This document shows positions 20,978-30,865 of a DNA stretch of 37,037 nucleotides, piece by piece. The number at the start of each line of letters is the position of its first letter. The stretch's first letter is position 1. The translations under genes were made by a program, and so were the position numbers. Source of the stretch: Selenomonadaceae bacterium (lineage in GTDB: Bacteria > Bacillota > Negativicutes > Selenomonadales > Selenomonadaceae); contig JAGBKP010000191.1 of NCBI GenBank assembly GCA_017635875.1, forward strand, positions 1 to 37,037, in the 5' to 3' direction. Below the pieces are notes generated by a model. The model was not told where the DNA came from. It was given only the letters and a program-made list of their open reading frames with translations, and made no database searches.

Positions 20978-23235
20978 TGGCAAGAGTAGCACAGATATTT
21001 CCGACTTTTGCACGCGGCGAAGTTAGCCCGTGGATGTTTGGACGCGTTGATATTGAGCCTTATTCCTCTTGCTTGTATAAGTGCCGGAATTGCTGGGTGC
21101 GTCCGTTTGGTGCTGTTTCTCGTGTTGCCGGAAGCGAATTTATAACCGAAGCGAAAGGAAAAGCCCGCTTATTAAAGTTTGTGTTTTCAGCAACAGACAG
21201 CTATATCATTGAATGCGGCGCAGGATATTTTCGCTTTTTTAATGACGGCGGCTACATTGTTGATAATAATGACAACATATACGAGATAAGCAATCCATTT
21301 ACAGAAAGCCAGCTGGATTCTATTCAATATGTGCAGTTGGACGATATTATCAAAATTACCTATAAAGATGATGCGACAAATAAAAATAAGCCGCTGGAAC
21401 TTATTAGGCGCGCCGCTAACGACTGGGTTTTAAGAGAGGTTGACTTTAAATGCACGCCGTTTTTGGATGAGAATTTGACTTCTACGACATTGATGGCAAG
21501 CGCAACAACCGGAAGTATAACGATTTCAGCATCTGCAGCCGTTTTCAATTCAAAACACGTTGGTTCGTATTGGTGGCTTGGTGGTAAGACAACGGTTGAT
21601 AATATTGAACGGCAAGGGTATGTCAAAATTACGGGCTATACGGATTCAACACACGTTACAGCAAAAGTTTTATGGGAATTATCCACGACTTCAGCGACCG
21701 CTGAATGGGGCGAAGGTGCTTGGAGTGAATATCGCGGTTTTCCTGCTTGCATAGGTTTAATGGATGGACGCATCTATTACGGCAGAACACCACACAGCCC
21801 GCGTAATATTTACGGCTCGCGTCCTTATGCTTATGAAGATTTTACACCGGCAACAGATAACGAAGACAGCGGCGCGGTAAATGTTGAACTGGCGACAAAT
21901 TCAAGCGGCGACGGTTCTGATATTCGTTGGATTATCGGCGCAAATTTTCTTCTGGTTGGGACATATGGCTCGGAATTTGTTGTTAAAGGCAGCGGAGATT
22001 CCGGAATTACGCCGACGGATGTTCACGCTCGCGCACGTTCTAACTGGGGAACAGAGTCAATACAGCCGATTGTCGTTGACAGTATGATTCATTTTGTGCA
22101 GCGAACAGGCAAAAAGGTTCGGCAATTTGTTTATGACTATTATCTGGACGCATACAAAGCCGTTGACATTAGTTTGTTCTCGGAGCATCTGCTGGAAAGC
22201 CCAATCAAAGCTATTGCCTATCAGAAAAATCCGGACAGTCTTTTGTGGTGCTTGCGCGAAGATGGAAAAGTTGCAGGTTTGACCTTAGAAACAAATCAGC
22301 AGATTCAAGCGTGGTGCTTGATGGAGTTTGACGGAACTGTTGAGAGTATTGAAACAATACCTTCATACAATGGCTTATACGACGAAGTTTATATGATTGT
22401 TAAACGCAAAATTAACGGAAATACCGTCCGTCATATTGAGCGCATAGAAGATTTAATCACGCCGGAAGTGCAGCCGCGTTGTTGGTATGTGCGGGACGCT
22501 TTGTCTTATAGCGCATATGAGTTGACTGAAGGAGTCAGCCTATCGCTATCCGGAACTTCCGGAACAATCACATTGACGGCTTCAGCAAGCACTTTCACGT
22601 CAACACAAATAGGACGACGAATCCGTTGCATTGACGACGGCTTCAATATTTTAGGAGAAGTTGAAATAACCGAATATGTTAGCGCAACAAAAGTCAAAGG
22701 GATTGTTCGCAAGACATTTAATAAAACTTCATATTCCGGCGGAACGTGGGGCGTTAGTGTCATAAAATTGTCCGGCTTAGGACATTTAGAAGGCAAAACG
22801 GTGCAAGTATTCGCCGATGGTGCGGTGCGTCCAGAAGCGACTGTTGCAACCGGAAAAATAACGCTGCAATATGACGCCTTCTATATTATAACCGGTTTAG
22901 GCTATAAGTCATATATCCGGACAATGCCTTTTGAGGGCGGAAGCGAAAACGGGACTTCTACCGGAAAAAGAAAACGCGTAAATGAATTATCTTTGCGTGT
23001 TTGGCGGACTTCCGGATGTAGTGTTGGTTATGACAGCAAGCATATGCAGAAGGTGCAATATAGAAACGCAACAACGCCGATGGGAACGCCGCAACCGTTA
23101 TTTACGGGGATAATCCCGAATATCAAATATAATCAAGGTTGGACTTGGGATGCCAATGTTACGGTTGAACAATCGGAGCCGTTGCCAATGAATATTCTGG
23201 CGATTGCTCCTCTTAGTAATGTTTCAGATAAATAA
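20977..23235 (+). CDS. Tail tubular protein B-like (nozzle)
   Basis: 752 residues against 794 for T7 gp12. I start at ATG 20977 because GGGAG is 9 bases ahead and MARVAQIFPTFARGEVSPWM is the usual N-terminus; an ATG at 20968 directly abuts the site. Beta-propeller-like repeats and ACIGLMDGRIYYGRTPHSPR with NIYGSR are typical of the family. Two similar internal segments, TTGSITISASAAVFNSKHVG and SGTITLTASASTFTSTQIG, point to a duplicated small beta domain. Confidence 0.9.
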   Translation: MARVAQIFPTFARGEVSPWMFGRVDIEPYSSCLYKCRNCWVRPFGAVSRVAGSEFITEAKGKARLLKFVFSATDSYIIECGAGYFRFFNDGGYIVDNNDNIYEISNPFTESQLDSIQYVQLDDIIKITYKDDATNKNKPLELIRRAANDWVLREVDFKCTPFLDENLTSTTLMASATTGSITISASAAVFNSKHVGSYWWLGGKTTVDNIERQGYVKITGYTDSTHVTAKVLWELSTTSATAEWGEGAWSEYRGFPACIGLMDGRIYYGRTPHSPRNIYGSRPYAYEDFTPATDNEDSGAVNVELATNSSGDGSDIRWIIGANFLLVGTYGSEFVVKGSGDSGITPTDVHARARSNWGTESIQPIVVDSMIHFVQRTGKKVRQFVYDYYLDAYKAVDISLFSEHLLESPIKAIAYQKNPDSLLWCLREDGKVAGLTLETNQQIQAWCLMEFDGTVESIETIPSYNGLYDEVYMIVKRKINGNTVRHIERIEDLITPEVQPRCWYVRDALSYSAYELTEGVSLSLSGTSGTITLTASASTFTSTQIGRRIRCIDDGFNILGEVEITEYVSATKVKGIVRKTFNKTSYSGGTWGVSVIKLSGLGHLEGKTVQVFADGAVRPEATVATGKITLQYDAFYIITGLGYKSYIRTMPFEGGSENGTSTGKRKRVNELSLRVWRTSGCSVGYDSKHMQKVQYRNATTPMGTPQPLFTGIIPNIKYNQGWTWDANVTVEQSEPLPMNILAIAPLSNVSDK

Positions 23236-23246
23236 GGGAGGCTTTT

Positions 23247-23771
23247 ATGGGTGCAGGAGCTGCTTTTCTTGCTGCAAGTGCATTGTCTGTCGGTTCACAG
23301 GTAAGCAACGCTTTACAGAGTTACCGGAACAGCAAATTTGAAGCAAGACAATATAAATTACAGTCTGAAGAACTGGAGCTTCAGAAGGAAGTATTGACCG
23401 ACCAATATCGGACAAAGCGCAATCAGCTAATCGGAAACGCTGTCGCGCAGGCTGCCGCAAGCGGTGTCAAAGTCTCCGGAAGTGTGGCAAGCTCAATTAG
23501 CAATTCATTAACTGAAATGGGAATGGAAGAAAGCTATCGGAAATTCAATCTCTCAATGGAGCAGAACAATCTTGCGTTTGAAGCAAAAGCAGCAAAGGCG
23601 CAAGGAAAACAGGCGCGGATTGCAGGGCTTATAGGAGCAGCAACGACGGCTTTATCCAGTTATTCAACGTATGATTATTACTGGGGCAGTCGTCCGAAGG
23701 TTGTTGATGTTACCGGACAAGGAACTACCGGCGGTAATGTGAAGTTTGTTAATGGAAGTTATAGGGGGTAA
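23247..23771 (+). CDS. Internal virion protein B-like (gp14)
   Basis: 174 residues against 196 for T7 gp14. A hydrophobic N-terminus (GAGAAFLAASALSVGSQVSN) is followed by a long coiled coil and a second glycine/alanine hydrophobic helix (ARIAGLIGAATTALSSYSTY). This is the usual make-up of the ejected protein that forms the outer-membrane pore. Position directly after the nozzle gene agrees. Confidence 0.82.
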   Translation: MGAGAAFLAASALSVGSQVSNALQSYRNSKFEARQYKLQSEELELQKEVLTDQYRTKRNQLIGNAVAQAAASGVKVSGSVASSISNSLTEMGMEESYRKFNLSMEQNNLAFEAKAAKAQGKQARIAGLIGAATTALSSYSTYDYYWGSRPKVVDVTGQGTTGGNVKFVNGSYRG

Positions 23772-23773
23772 AA

Positions 23774-25495
23774 ATGGGAAGACTACCCGTATATGTGAAT
23801 AATGCAAATGTGCAGAAGGCAAATATCGTCAAAGCGCGTAACAATCCCGTAGGGCAAGCGTTGGACAATGCCGGAAAACAGATGCAGCAGCTGGCTATTC
23901 AATGGCAAAAAACACAGAACGCAGCTGAAGCTCTGGATGGTAAAAACAAGATTTTTGCGGAAGTCAATGATATTTTGACTGAAGCTGAAGATTTTCACGA
24001 CTACAAGTCGCCGAAAGACCTTCAGACAAAAGAAAACGAATTGCTTGACCGGATGTCAAAGGTTGTGCCGAATGTTTCAAACGGCTTTACAAATGATGTT
24101 AATCGGACGAATTTTGCACAAGAGCAACAGCTGACGACGCTTCAGAATATGGAGAAACTGAAAGCAATCTTCCGGCAGAAATATATTGATAATAACGCTG
24201 CAAATCTTGTCATATCTCACGAAAACAATATGAAAGCGTTTATCCGGACAGGCAATCCGGCATATAAGCAGAGCTATCTTGCCGACTTGGAAAATTCATT
24301 CAAAGCCGGATATATCAGCGAAAAAGAAAAAAACGCTGCAGCTATAAAAGTCAACGGCTGGGATTTTTCTTTTGCAAGCAGTCAGATGTTGGGAGACCCT
24401 GAAGGAACGCTGAAGAATATATCTAAATTCAATTTGCAGCCGGATGAGAAACAAAAACTTATGAAAGCTGCATTCACACAGATTGAGAATAAGAAGCTAT
24501 TTGATGGTATGGATAAACTTATCTCTGAAGGGACAGAGGGAAACCGTTTGTATAATAAATATATTGATGAAGGCTTGTCTTTAGATGAGATTCAAAACAA
24601 TCAGAGCATAAGCGATAATGAAAAGATGGCTCTATTGAAACTCTCCGGATATGATACAGCAACCTTTAAACAAAACCAGAAAAACGCTGAAAATATTACT
24701 TTTCAGCTGGAGCTTGACGACGAAATAAAAGGAACAATAAGCGAAAGCGTCAAAGGGCGTCCGAAGCTGGCAAAAGGCAGAGATATTGACGACCTACTGA
24801 AATTACGCGACAAGGTTTATGACGGCGTTATCAATCACGGGCTGTCAAAGGAAAAAGCAACAAAATATATGAACTCGGTTATTGGTGCAAGTTTGCGCGA
24901 AGCAAAGAACATCGTTGACAGGAAAGACTCATCGGCAATTATCAGCAATCCATACGCTGAAGGGCTTGTTCAAGTGGACAATCAGATTGCCGCTGCAGGA
25001 ATAGAAAATGACCGCGTTCGCGCAGGCGTTCACAATCTTTATTTTGAAGCGATGGACAATCAGATGACGAGCCAAAATCCGGACGGCGTTATCTGGAGCG
25101 ACCTTCCGGAAAAAACACGAAAGAACATCCAAGACAAAGCTGTTGCTTATGCTCTTTCTAATATGCCGAATGTGGCTGAAGCAAAAGCGATGTTCAGTCA
25201 ATATCTGCCCGCTTCAGAACGCAAAGAAGCACTTGATAACTTCATCAATCAATATAATGCGGAGATGAACGAAACGCAGCGCAAAGAACTTGCGAAACAA
25301 GTTGTTGAAACGCAGTCAATGAAGGCAAAAGCAAAAACGGAAATGACGATGGAAAATGCAACCTATGAATTTTCGGATGATGACAAGGCTTTTATGCAAG
25401 AACGGAGCTATACACCGGAAGAAGTCATTTATACCGCACAATTACGCGGTGTTAGTGTGACGGAAGTTTTATCTAAATTGAGAGGGAATCAATGA
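23774..25495 (+). CDS. Internal virion protein C-like (gp15)
   Basis: 573 residues, almost wholly helical and soluble, starting MGRLPVYVNNANVQKANIVK; T7 gp15 is 747. In T7, gp15 forms part of the ejected trans-periplasmic tube with gp16. It overlaps the next gene by 4 bases (ATGA), fitting a stoichiometric partnership. Assignment is by order, length and helical character, not by a specific motif. Confidence 0.75.
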   Translation: MGRLPVYVNNANVQKANIVKARNNPVGQALDNAGKQMQQLAIQWQKTQNAAEALDGKNKIFAEVNDILTEAEDFHDYKSPKDLQTKENELLDRMSKVVPNVSNGFTNDVNRTNFAQEQQLTTLQNMEKLKAIFRQKYIDNNAANLVISHENNMKAFIRTGNPAYKQSYLADLENSFKAGYISEKEKNAAAIKVNGWDFSFASSQMLGDPEGTLKNISKFNLQPDEKQKLMKAAFTQIENKKLFDGMDKLISEGTEGNRLYNKYIDEGLSLDEIQNNQSISDNEKMALLKLSGYDTATFKQNQKNAENITFQLELDDEIKGTISESVKGRPKLAKGRDIDDLLKLRDKVYDGVINHGLSKEKATKYMNSVIGASLREAKNIVDRKDSSAIISNPYAEGLVQVDNQIAAAGIENDRVRAGVHNLYFEAMDNQMTSQNPDGVIWSDLPEKTRKNIQDKAVAYALSNMPNVAEAKAMFSQYLPASERKEALDNFINQYNAEMNETQRKELAKQVVETQSMKAKAKTEMTMENATYEFSDDDKAFMQERSYTPEEVIYTAQLRGVSVTEVLSKLRGNQ

Positions 25496-28400
25496 GAGAT
25501 TTATTTGAAACAGAGCTGGGAATGGAAAAGGTTGAAGCGGTTAATGCGCCGCGCGACCTTCTCGCCGACGAGCCGATGCCGACATATCACGGACAAATTG
25601 AGAAATATGCGACAGATGACAAAGGCTTTACGGAAGATGAACAGCAGCTTATCGGTGCGTTATTTTCTCCGGAAGAACTGGAAGAAATTGAAAAAATGCC
25701 GCCTATCGGCTTTTTGGAATCTCTTAAAGGTAAAGGCTGGAGTCATATTCTTCCGTATAAAGGAACAGGAGAAGATATTGTTGAAGCAGGCGTTGACCTT
25801 AATATGATTAACAAGGCTAAGAAGGGAGATGCTGCCGCTGCTGTTTATGTCAGAAATATGCTTAAAGAAGACTATACAAAACAGTTACGAGGAACAACTC
25901 TTGGCGGTAAAATGGGGAATATTCTTCACTATACGCCGTCATTTATGGGAGAAATGCTTGTGGCTGCTTATACTTGCGGCGGTGGTGCTGCGCCTAAGGT
26001 TGCACAAACAGCCGGAACGCAAGCCGTTAAAACCGGAGTAAAAGAATTTGCTAAGTCTATGGTAAAACGTAGCGGAGCTTTTGCCGCTAAGAGCGCAACC
26101 ATTGCCGCAAAAATGCCGCAGCAAGGAGTTAAAAACTATCTTGACCGCCGCGTTGCCGGTTCAATAGAACTAACTGATAAAGGCGAAGCAATGTTGCAGA
26201 ATATGGACGAGATGCCAGCAACAACAGCAATCAAAGCATTCGGCGACAGTTGGGTAGCGGTAGCTTCTGAAATGTCCGGAGATGCGCTAATGGCTGGGGC
26301 TGGGAAAGTGCTGTCTCCAGTTGGTAAATATACAGGAAAAATTCTCTCTCCGGCTATGTCAAGAATGTCCGGAGCAATGCCGACAAAACTGAAGGATGCT
26401 GTTCTCCGGACAGTAAAAAAATATAAACCGGATGCGAGCATTTCAAAAATGCTGTCGGATAAAGTATATTTCAATGGTGTTGTCGGCGAAATTGCAGAGG
26501 AACGCTGGGAAGGTGTTTTGCGCACAGTTACCGGACTTGATGACCGCGAAATGTCAACGACTGATAAATTGATGGATGCGGTTTTTCCGGACAAAGATGA
26601 ATTGTTGGCTGAAATTGGTGTTTTTGGCGGGATGGGAATCAGCTCACACGCTGCCGTCCGCGCTTATAACGGGCTTATCAATAAAGGATTTTCTCCAGAC
26701 CAAGCGAAGGCTTCCCTGCAGAATATGACCGAAACACAGAAGGAACAGCTTTCTGAAAAGATAGGTATTACTGAAGGAACATCTCCGAAAACGGTTGAGG
26801 TTGATTTAGATAAAATCTCTTTGTCTCCGGATATTCCGAACTTCAAAGAAGGAGCAAACGAAAACGGCGTCGTAGAAGGACAGCAGCTGCAGGGTAAATA
26901 CGAGAAGACCGGCGTTGCCCCGATTGTATTATGGGAACGCAACAACGGCAATCTTGAAGTTATAACAGGACGTCATCGTTTGGATTTAGCCCGCAGAACC
27001 GGCGAAAAATCTATTCCGGCGCAGATAGTTAAAGAATCTGAAGGCTGGGATGTTGAAAGGGCGCAGATGTTTGATGTGGAGCAAAACATCCGCGACGAAA
27101 AAGGAACTGTTCGCGATTTTGCAAGATTTTTTAAGCATCACGAAATAACAGAAACCGAAGCGACAGAGAACGGTTTTTTAGCGCGGGCTACCGGACGCAA
27201 GGCTTTTGATATTGCAATCAACGGAACTGAAGCACTTTATACCGGTTTTGTTAATAACAAAATCACAGAAGATAAAGCTGCGGCTATTGCAAGCGGTGCG
27301 CCGCTTAATGAAGCTGCACAAGCTGCCGGAATCAAAGCTGCAAAGAAAATGTCTGCCGATGAATTGAAGGCTTATGTTTCTTTATTGGCTCAATCAAAGC
27401 CAAGCGCAGAAGCAACGGCAGATATGTTTGGATTCAATGATAGTGCAATCAAAGAAGCGGAAGCAATCGCAAAACTGGTTGCAAAGGATAAGAAGGAAAT
27501 CAACGACAAAATCAGAGCTGTCAAAGGCGCACAACATAATCCAGAAGCTGCTGAAAAAATGGGCTTGCGCTTTAAAGTTACGCCGGAGAATATCGGAAAA
27601 GAAATCAAACGGCTTGAATTTCAAATTCAACAGCTGGACAGTTTTTTCACGAATCCGTCTCTTATGGGATATTATAGAGGTATTCTGCAGGGTAAAAATC
27701 CGGATATGCCGCAACTGGTCGCCGCTAAAAAAAACGGCGGCGCGGACGTCCAAGAAAAAACGAGTGTGCAGGATTTTCTTTTGCCTTATACGCCGGAGAA
27801 TGTGGAACTTGTTGAATTGGCAAGCCGTATTCCGCAAGATATGCAAGAGCTGGCACAAGCTGCCGGAAAATTTGCGCATCCGTTCTTAGATAGAGAAATA
27901 AGCAAAATGGATGAATTTAAACGCCGTTGGCTTGACTATCTTGAACCTTTGAGAGCCTTTGGAGAAAGCATCTATAAAGACGCTCGTTTATTTGCCGGTG
28001 TTGGTGGAAAGATTGCTATTGCGTTGACCGACCACACGGAAAATCTGCAAGGACGAAGAACCGGAGAAGGCTTGCTGCCGATTGTTCAAGACTTCAAAAA
28101 AGAGTTTGGAATCTGGCGGCAAGCAACCGTTGAAGCTGACCTCGGCGGATATTTAGTCGCAAGACGTTATATTGAAGACTTGTCAAAGGCTGAAGGCGTA
28201 AAAGTAACGGAAGAACAGCTGCAAGCAAGTTTTGAGATTATGGACGAGCTGAAGGCTAAATATGAAAACAACTTTATGCGCTTAGAACATTACGCTGAAC
28301 GTATATATGAATTTCAGCAACGCATTTCGCATTTATTGGTTGAAAGCGGATTGATGAGTAAAAAGGCTTATGACGCTATGCTTCAAGCACATCCGCATTA

Positions 28401-30843
28401 TATACCGTTCAAGCGTATTCTGGATGAGAATAGAATTAAGAGTCCGGAAGTTGTTATGAAAAATGCTAAAGGCAGAGGATTGTTGAAGGCGCGTCCGGTA
28501 GTTAAGAAAATCAAAGGAAGCGACCTTGACATCAGAAATCCGTTTGCGAGCATTGTTAATAATACCGCTGACATCATTGTCAACGCACACAAGAACGATA
28601 TTGTGCGCCGTGTTGCTAAAATGAGAAAAGCACATCCGGAGCTTGTGAAAGAAAAAGAGCCGGATAGAGCGTCGTTTGACAGAGGTTTGCGTGATATGCT
28701 GAAAGCCGGTATAAAGAAGCTGGGGGGAACGTATGAGCGCACAAGCAAGCGTTTAACGGTTGATAATGCCTTCGGCGTTTATATGCCGTATGAAAATAAA
28801 ATAAAGGAAAAAATCGGCGTTGACGCTGCGTTGGCGCACGAGTTCGGACATATGCTTGATTTTAGATTAGGCTTAGGCAAAGCTATTCTTCAGAGCGACG
28901 AAATCACAAAAGAGCTTGAAGCATTGGCTGACGAACGATTGCGTAGTGATTTAGTGGAGAAAAACGGCAGATTTGAGCGTATAACACAATACCCAAATGA
29001 CGTTAAATATATGGAATACTTATATTCGCCGCGTGAATTGATAGCGAATTTATATGATTCATATATCAACGCGCCGGAGCTGCTGAAGGAACACGCGCCG
29101 CAAGCTAAGGCTTTACTGGAAAGATTTATCCAGAACAGCCCGCACAAGTGGCTTCAAGACATCCACCGCACGCTTGACGTTGGTTTTGAGACAATGTATG
29201 GAGAACTTGACCGTGCTGAAAACATTGTCCCTTATTACGTCAACGGAAGAAAGAAATACATTGAGGTTCACAAAGACCTTTATGACGCGCTAAAGGGTGT
29301 TGATTCCGTAAAATTACCGGCTGTCATTGATTTATTCACGCGTTATCCGGCAGCATTACTCCGTTGGGGCGCAACACAGGCAAACATTACTTTTGCTTTA
29401 ATCCGCAACCCGTTAAGAGATACATACACGGCAGCAATGCAGACAAACGTCGGATTTATTCCGGTAGTCTCTACGCTGAAGGGCGCGGGACATAAGCTCT
29501 TGAATACTGAAACATATAAGGAATGGAAGGCTGCGGGCGGAAGTTTTGACAGCTTTATGCAGCTGAACGAAAATTCAAAAATAAACCCATATAAGGAATT
29601 ATTCGGACATCTGAATATGTTTCATCTGGTTAATCCGTTTTACTGGATTGAAAAGACCGGAGCATTATTTGAAGAAGGGACGCGTGTCGGCGTTTATGAA
29701 AAGGCAAGAAATAAAGGCTATTCACAGAAAGAAGCCGCCTATATTTCACGGGATTCAACGATTGATTTTGCACGCGGTGGCAGCGTGGCAAAACAAGTCA
29801 ATCAGTTTATTCCGTTCTTTAATGCAAATATTCAAGGTTTAGTCTCTATGACGGAGAAATTCAAAAAACGTCCGATAAGTATGACTGTTAAGGCGTTGGC
29901 TGAATTGACAATCCCAAGCATCGCTCTTGCGTATTATTACACGATGGCGGCTTCAGATGATGATAAGAAATGGTATTCTGAACTTCCGGCGTGGCGGCGG
30001 AATTTGTTTTGGAACTTCCGGATAAACGGAAATGACATCACATTACCGAAGCCGTTTGCTTATGGTGCAGTTTTTGCGACATTGCCGCAGGCAATGACTG
30101 AAGGAATAACGACCGGAGAAGATATTGACTGGACGGCGCAGGCAAAGAATATTTTTGATAATATCAATTTTATCGGGGATATTTCAAGCGCGATGCCGCC
30201 TGCCTTAAAAATTGCTCTGGAGCTGCAGGCGAACACAAACTTCTACACCGGACGAGATATTGTCCCGACGTATCTTGTGAATGTTGACCCTGAAGAACAA
30301 TATACCGATAACACCAGCGAAACGGCAAAGGCAATCAGCCAAGCCGCAAGCAAAGCAGGACTTCATCTTTCCCCGATGGAGATAGACCACATTGTAACGT
30401 CTGCCGGTGCCGGTATGGTTAAGGATATGCTGTCAATGGTTGATATGTCCGCCCGCGATAATGCGCCGGAAAAAGAGACCGGAGACTTGCCTATTATCCG
30501 CGGCGTAATTGGGAAAGAGCCTATCGGTTATAACTCTAAGAGCGTTCAGTCATTTATGGATAAATTTGACGAACTTTCTCAAACTTATAACACTTATAAG
30601 AAAATTGAGAGAGAAGACCCAGAACGCGCTGACGGTTACGCCGAAAAGCACGAACGGGAGATTGATTTATATGAAGACTTAAAAGGTTTCAATAAACAAA
30701 TTAAAGACATCAGCAAAGAAATAAACACCATTTCTCAAGATGAGGATTTGTCCCCGAAAGAGAAAAAGGCGCAAATTCGCGAGCTGAAGCAAGAGATGAC
30801 GACCCTTGCACAAGAAGCAATGGAAGCCATAAACGAACACTAA
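25492..30843 (+). CDS. Giant polyvalent ejection protein (gp16 position; ParB-N and HExxH domains)
   Basis: 1783 residues, larger than T7 gp16 (1318) but in the same place. Visible segments in order: a helical N-terminus with Ala/Gly-rich stretches (residues 150-330), then a ParB nuclease-like domain (about 435-545). That domain contains VITGRHRLDLARRTGEKSIP and MFDVEQNIRD. Helical regions follow, then a zinc-peptidase motif LAHEFGHMLD (H1116, E1117, H1120). Near 1470-1540 comes an LPD38-like block (IALAYYYTMAASDDDKKWYS, PAWRRNLFWNF). A C-terminal coiled coil ends it. It is probably injected with DNA, and the enzymatic domains may act in the new host. Confidence 0.8.
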   Translation: MRDLFETELGMEKVEAVNAPRDLLADEPMPTYHGQIEKYATDDKGFTEDEQQLIGALFSPEELEEIEKMPPIGFLESLKGKGWSHILPYKGTGEDIVEAGVDLNMINKAKKGDAAAAVYVRNMLKEDYTKQLRGTTLGGKMGNILHYTPSFMGEMLVAAYTCGGGAAPKVAQTAGTQAVKTGVKEFAKSMVKRSGAFAAKSATIAAKMPQQGVKNYLDRRVAGSIELTDKGEAMLQNMDEMPATTAIKAFGDSWVAVASEMSGDALMAGAGKVLSPVGKYTGKILSPAMSRMSGAMPTKLKDAVLRTVKKYKPDASISKMLSDKVYFNGVVGEIAEERWEGVLRTVTGLDDREMSTTDKLMDAVFPDKDELLAEIGVFGGMGISSHAAVRAYNGLINKGFSPDQAKASLQNMTETQKEQLSEKIGITEGTSPKTVEVDLDKISLSPDIPNFKEGANENGVVEGQQLQGKYEKTGVAPIVLWERNNGNLEVITGRHRLDLARRTGEKSIPAQIVKESEGWDVERAQMFDVEQNIRDEKGTVRDFARFFKHHEITETEATENGFLARATGRKAFDIAINGTEALYTGFVNNKITEDKAAAIASGAPLNEAAQAAGIKAAKKMSADELKAYVSLLAQSKPSAEATADMFGFNDSAIKEAEAIAKLVAKDKKEINDKIRAVKGAQHNPEAAEKMGLRFKVTPENIGKEIKRLEFQIQQLDSFFTNPSLMGYYRGILQGKNPDMPQLVAAKKNGGADVQEKTSVQDFLLPYTPENVELVELASRIPQDMQELAQAAGKFAHPFLDREISKMDEFKRRWLDYLEPLRAFGESIYKDARLFAGVGGKIAIALTDHTENLQGRRTGEGLLPIVQDFKKEFGIWRQATVEADLGGYLVARRYIEDLSKAEGVKVTEEQLQASFEIMDELKAKYENNFMRLEHYAERIYEFQQRISHLLVESGLMSKKAYDAMLQAHPHYIPFKRILDENRIKSPEVVMKNAKGRGLLKARPVVKKIKGSDLDIRNPFASIVNNTADIIVNAHKNDIVRRVAKMRKAHPELVKEKEPDRASFDRGLRDMLKAGIKKLGGTYERTSKRLTVDNAFGVYMPYENKIKEKIGVDAALAHEFGHMLDFRLGLGKAILQSDEITKELEALADERLRSDLVEKNGRFERITQYPNDVKYMEYLYSPRELIANLYDSYINAPELLKEHAPQAKALLERFIQNSPHKWLQDIHRTLDVGFETMYGELDRAENIVPYYVNGRKKYIEVHKDLYDALKGVDSVKLPAVIDLFTRYPAALLRWGATQANITFALIRNPLRDTYTAAMQTNVGFIPVVSTLKGAGHKLLNTETYKEWKAAGGSFDSFMQLNENSKINPYKELFGHLNMFHLVNPFYWIEKTGALFEEGTRVGVYEKARNKGYSQKEAAYISRDSTIDFARGGSVAKQVNQFIPFFNANIQGLVSMTEKFKKRPISMTVKALAELTIPSIALAYYYTMAASDDDKKWYSELPAWRRNLFWNFRINGNDITLPKPFAYGAVFATLPQAMTEGITTGEDIDWTAQAKNIFDNINFIGDISSAMPPALKIALELQANTNFYTGRDIVPTYLVNVDPEEQYTDNTSETAKAISQAASKAGLHLSPMEIDHIVTSAGAGMVKDMLSMVDMSARDNAPEKETGDLPIIRGVIGKEPIGYNSKSVQSFMDKFDELSQTYNTYKKIEREDPERADGYAEKHEREIDLYEDLKGFNKQIKDISKEINTISQDEDLSPKEKKAQIRELKQEMTTLAQEAMEAINEH

Positions 30844-30865
30844 CTTTTGATGAAAGGAAAATAAA

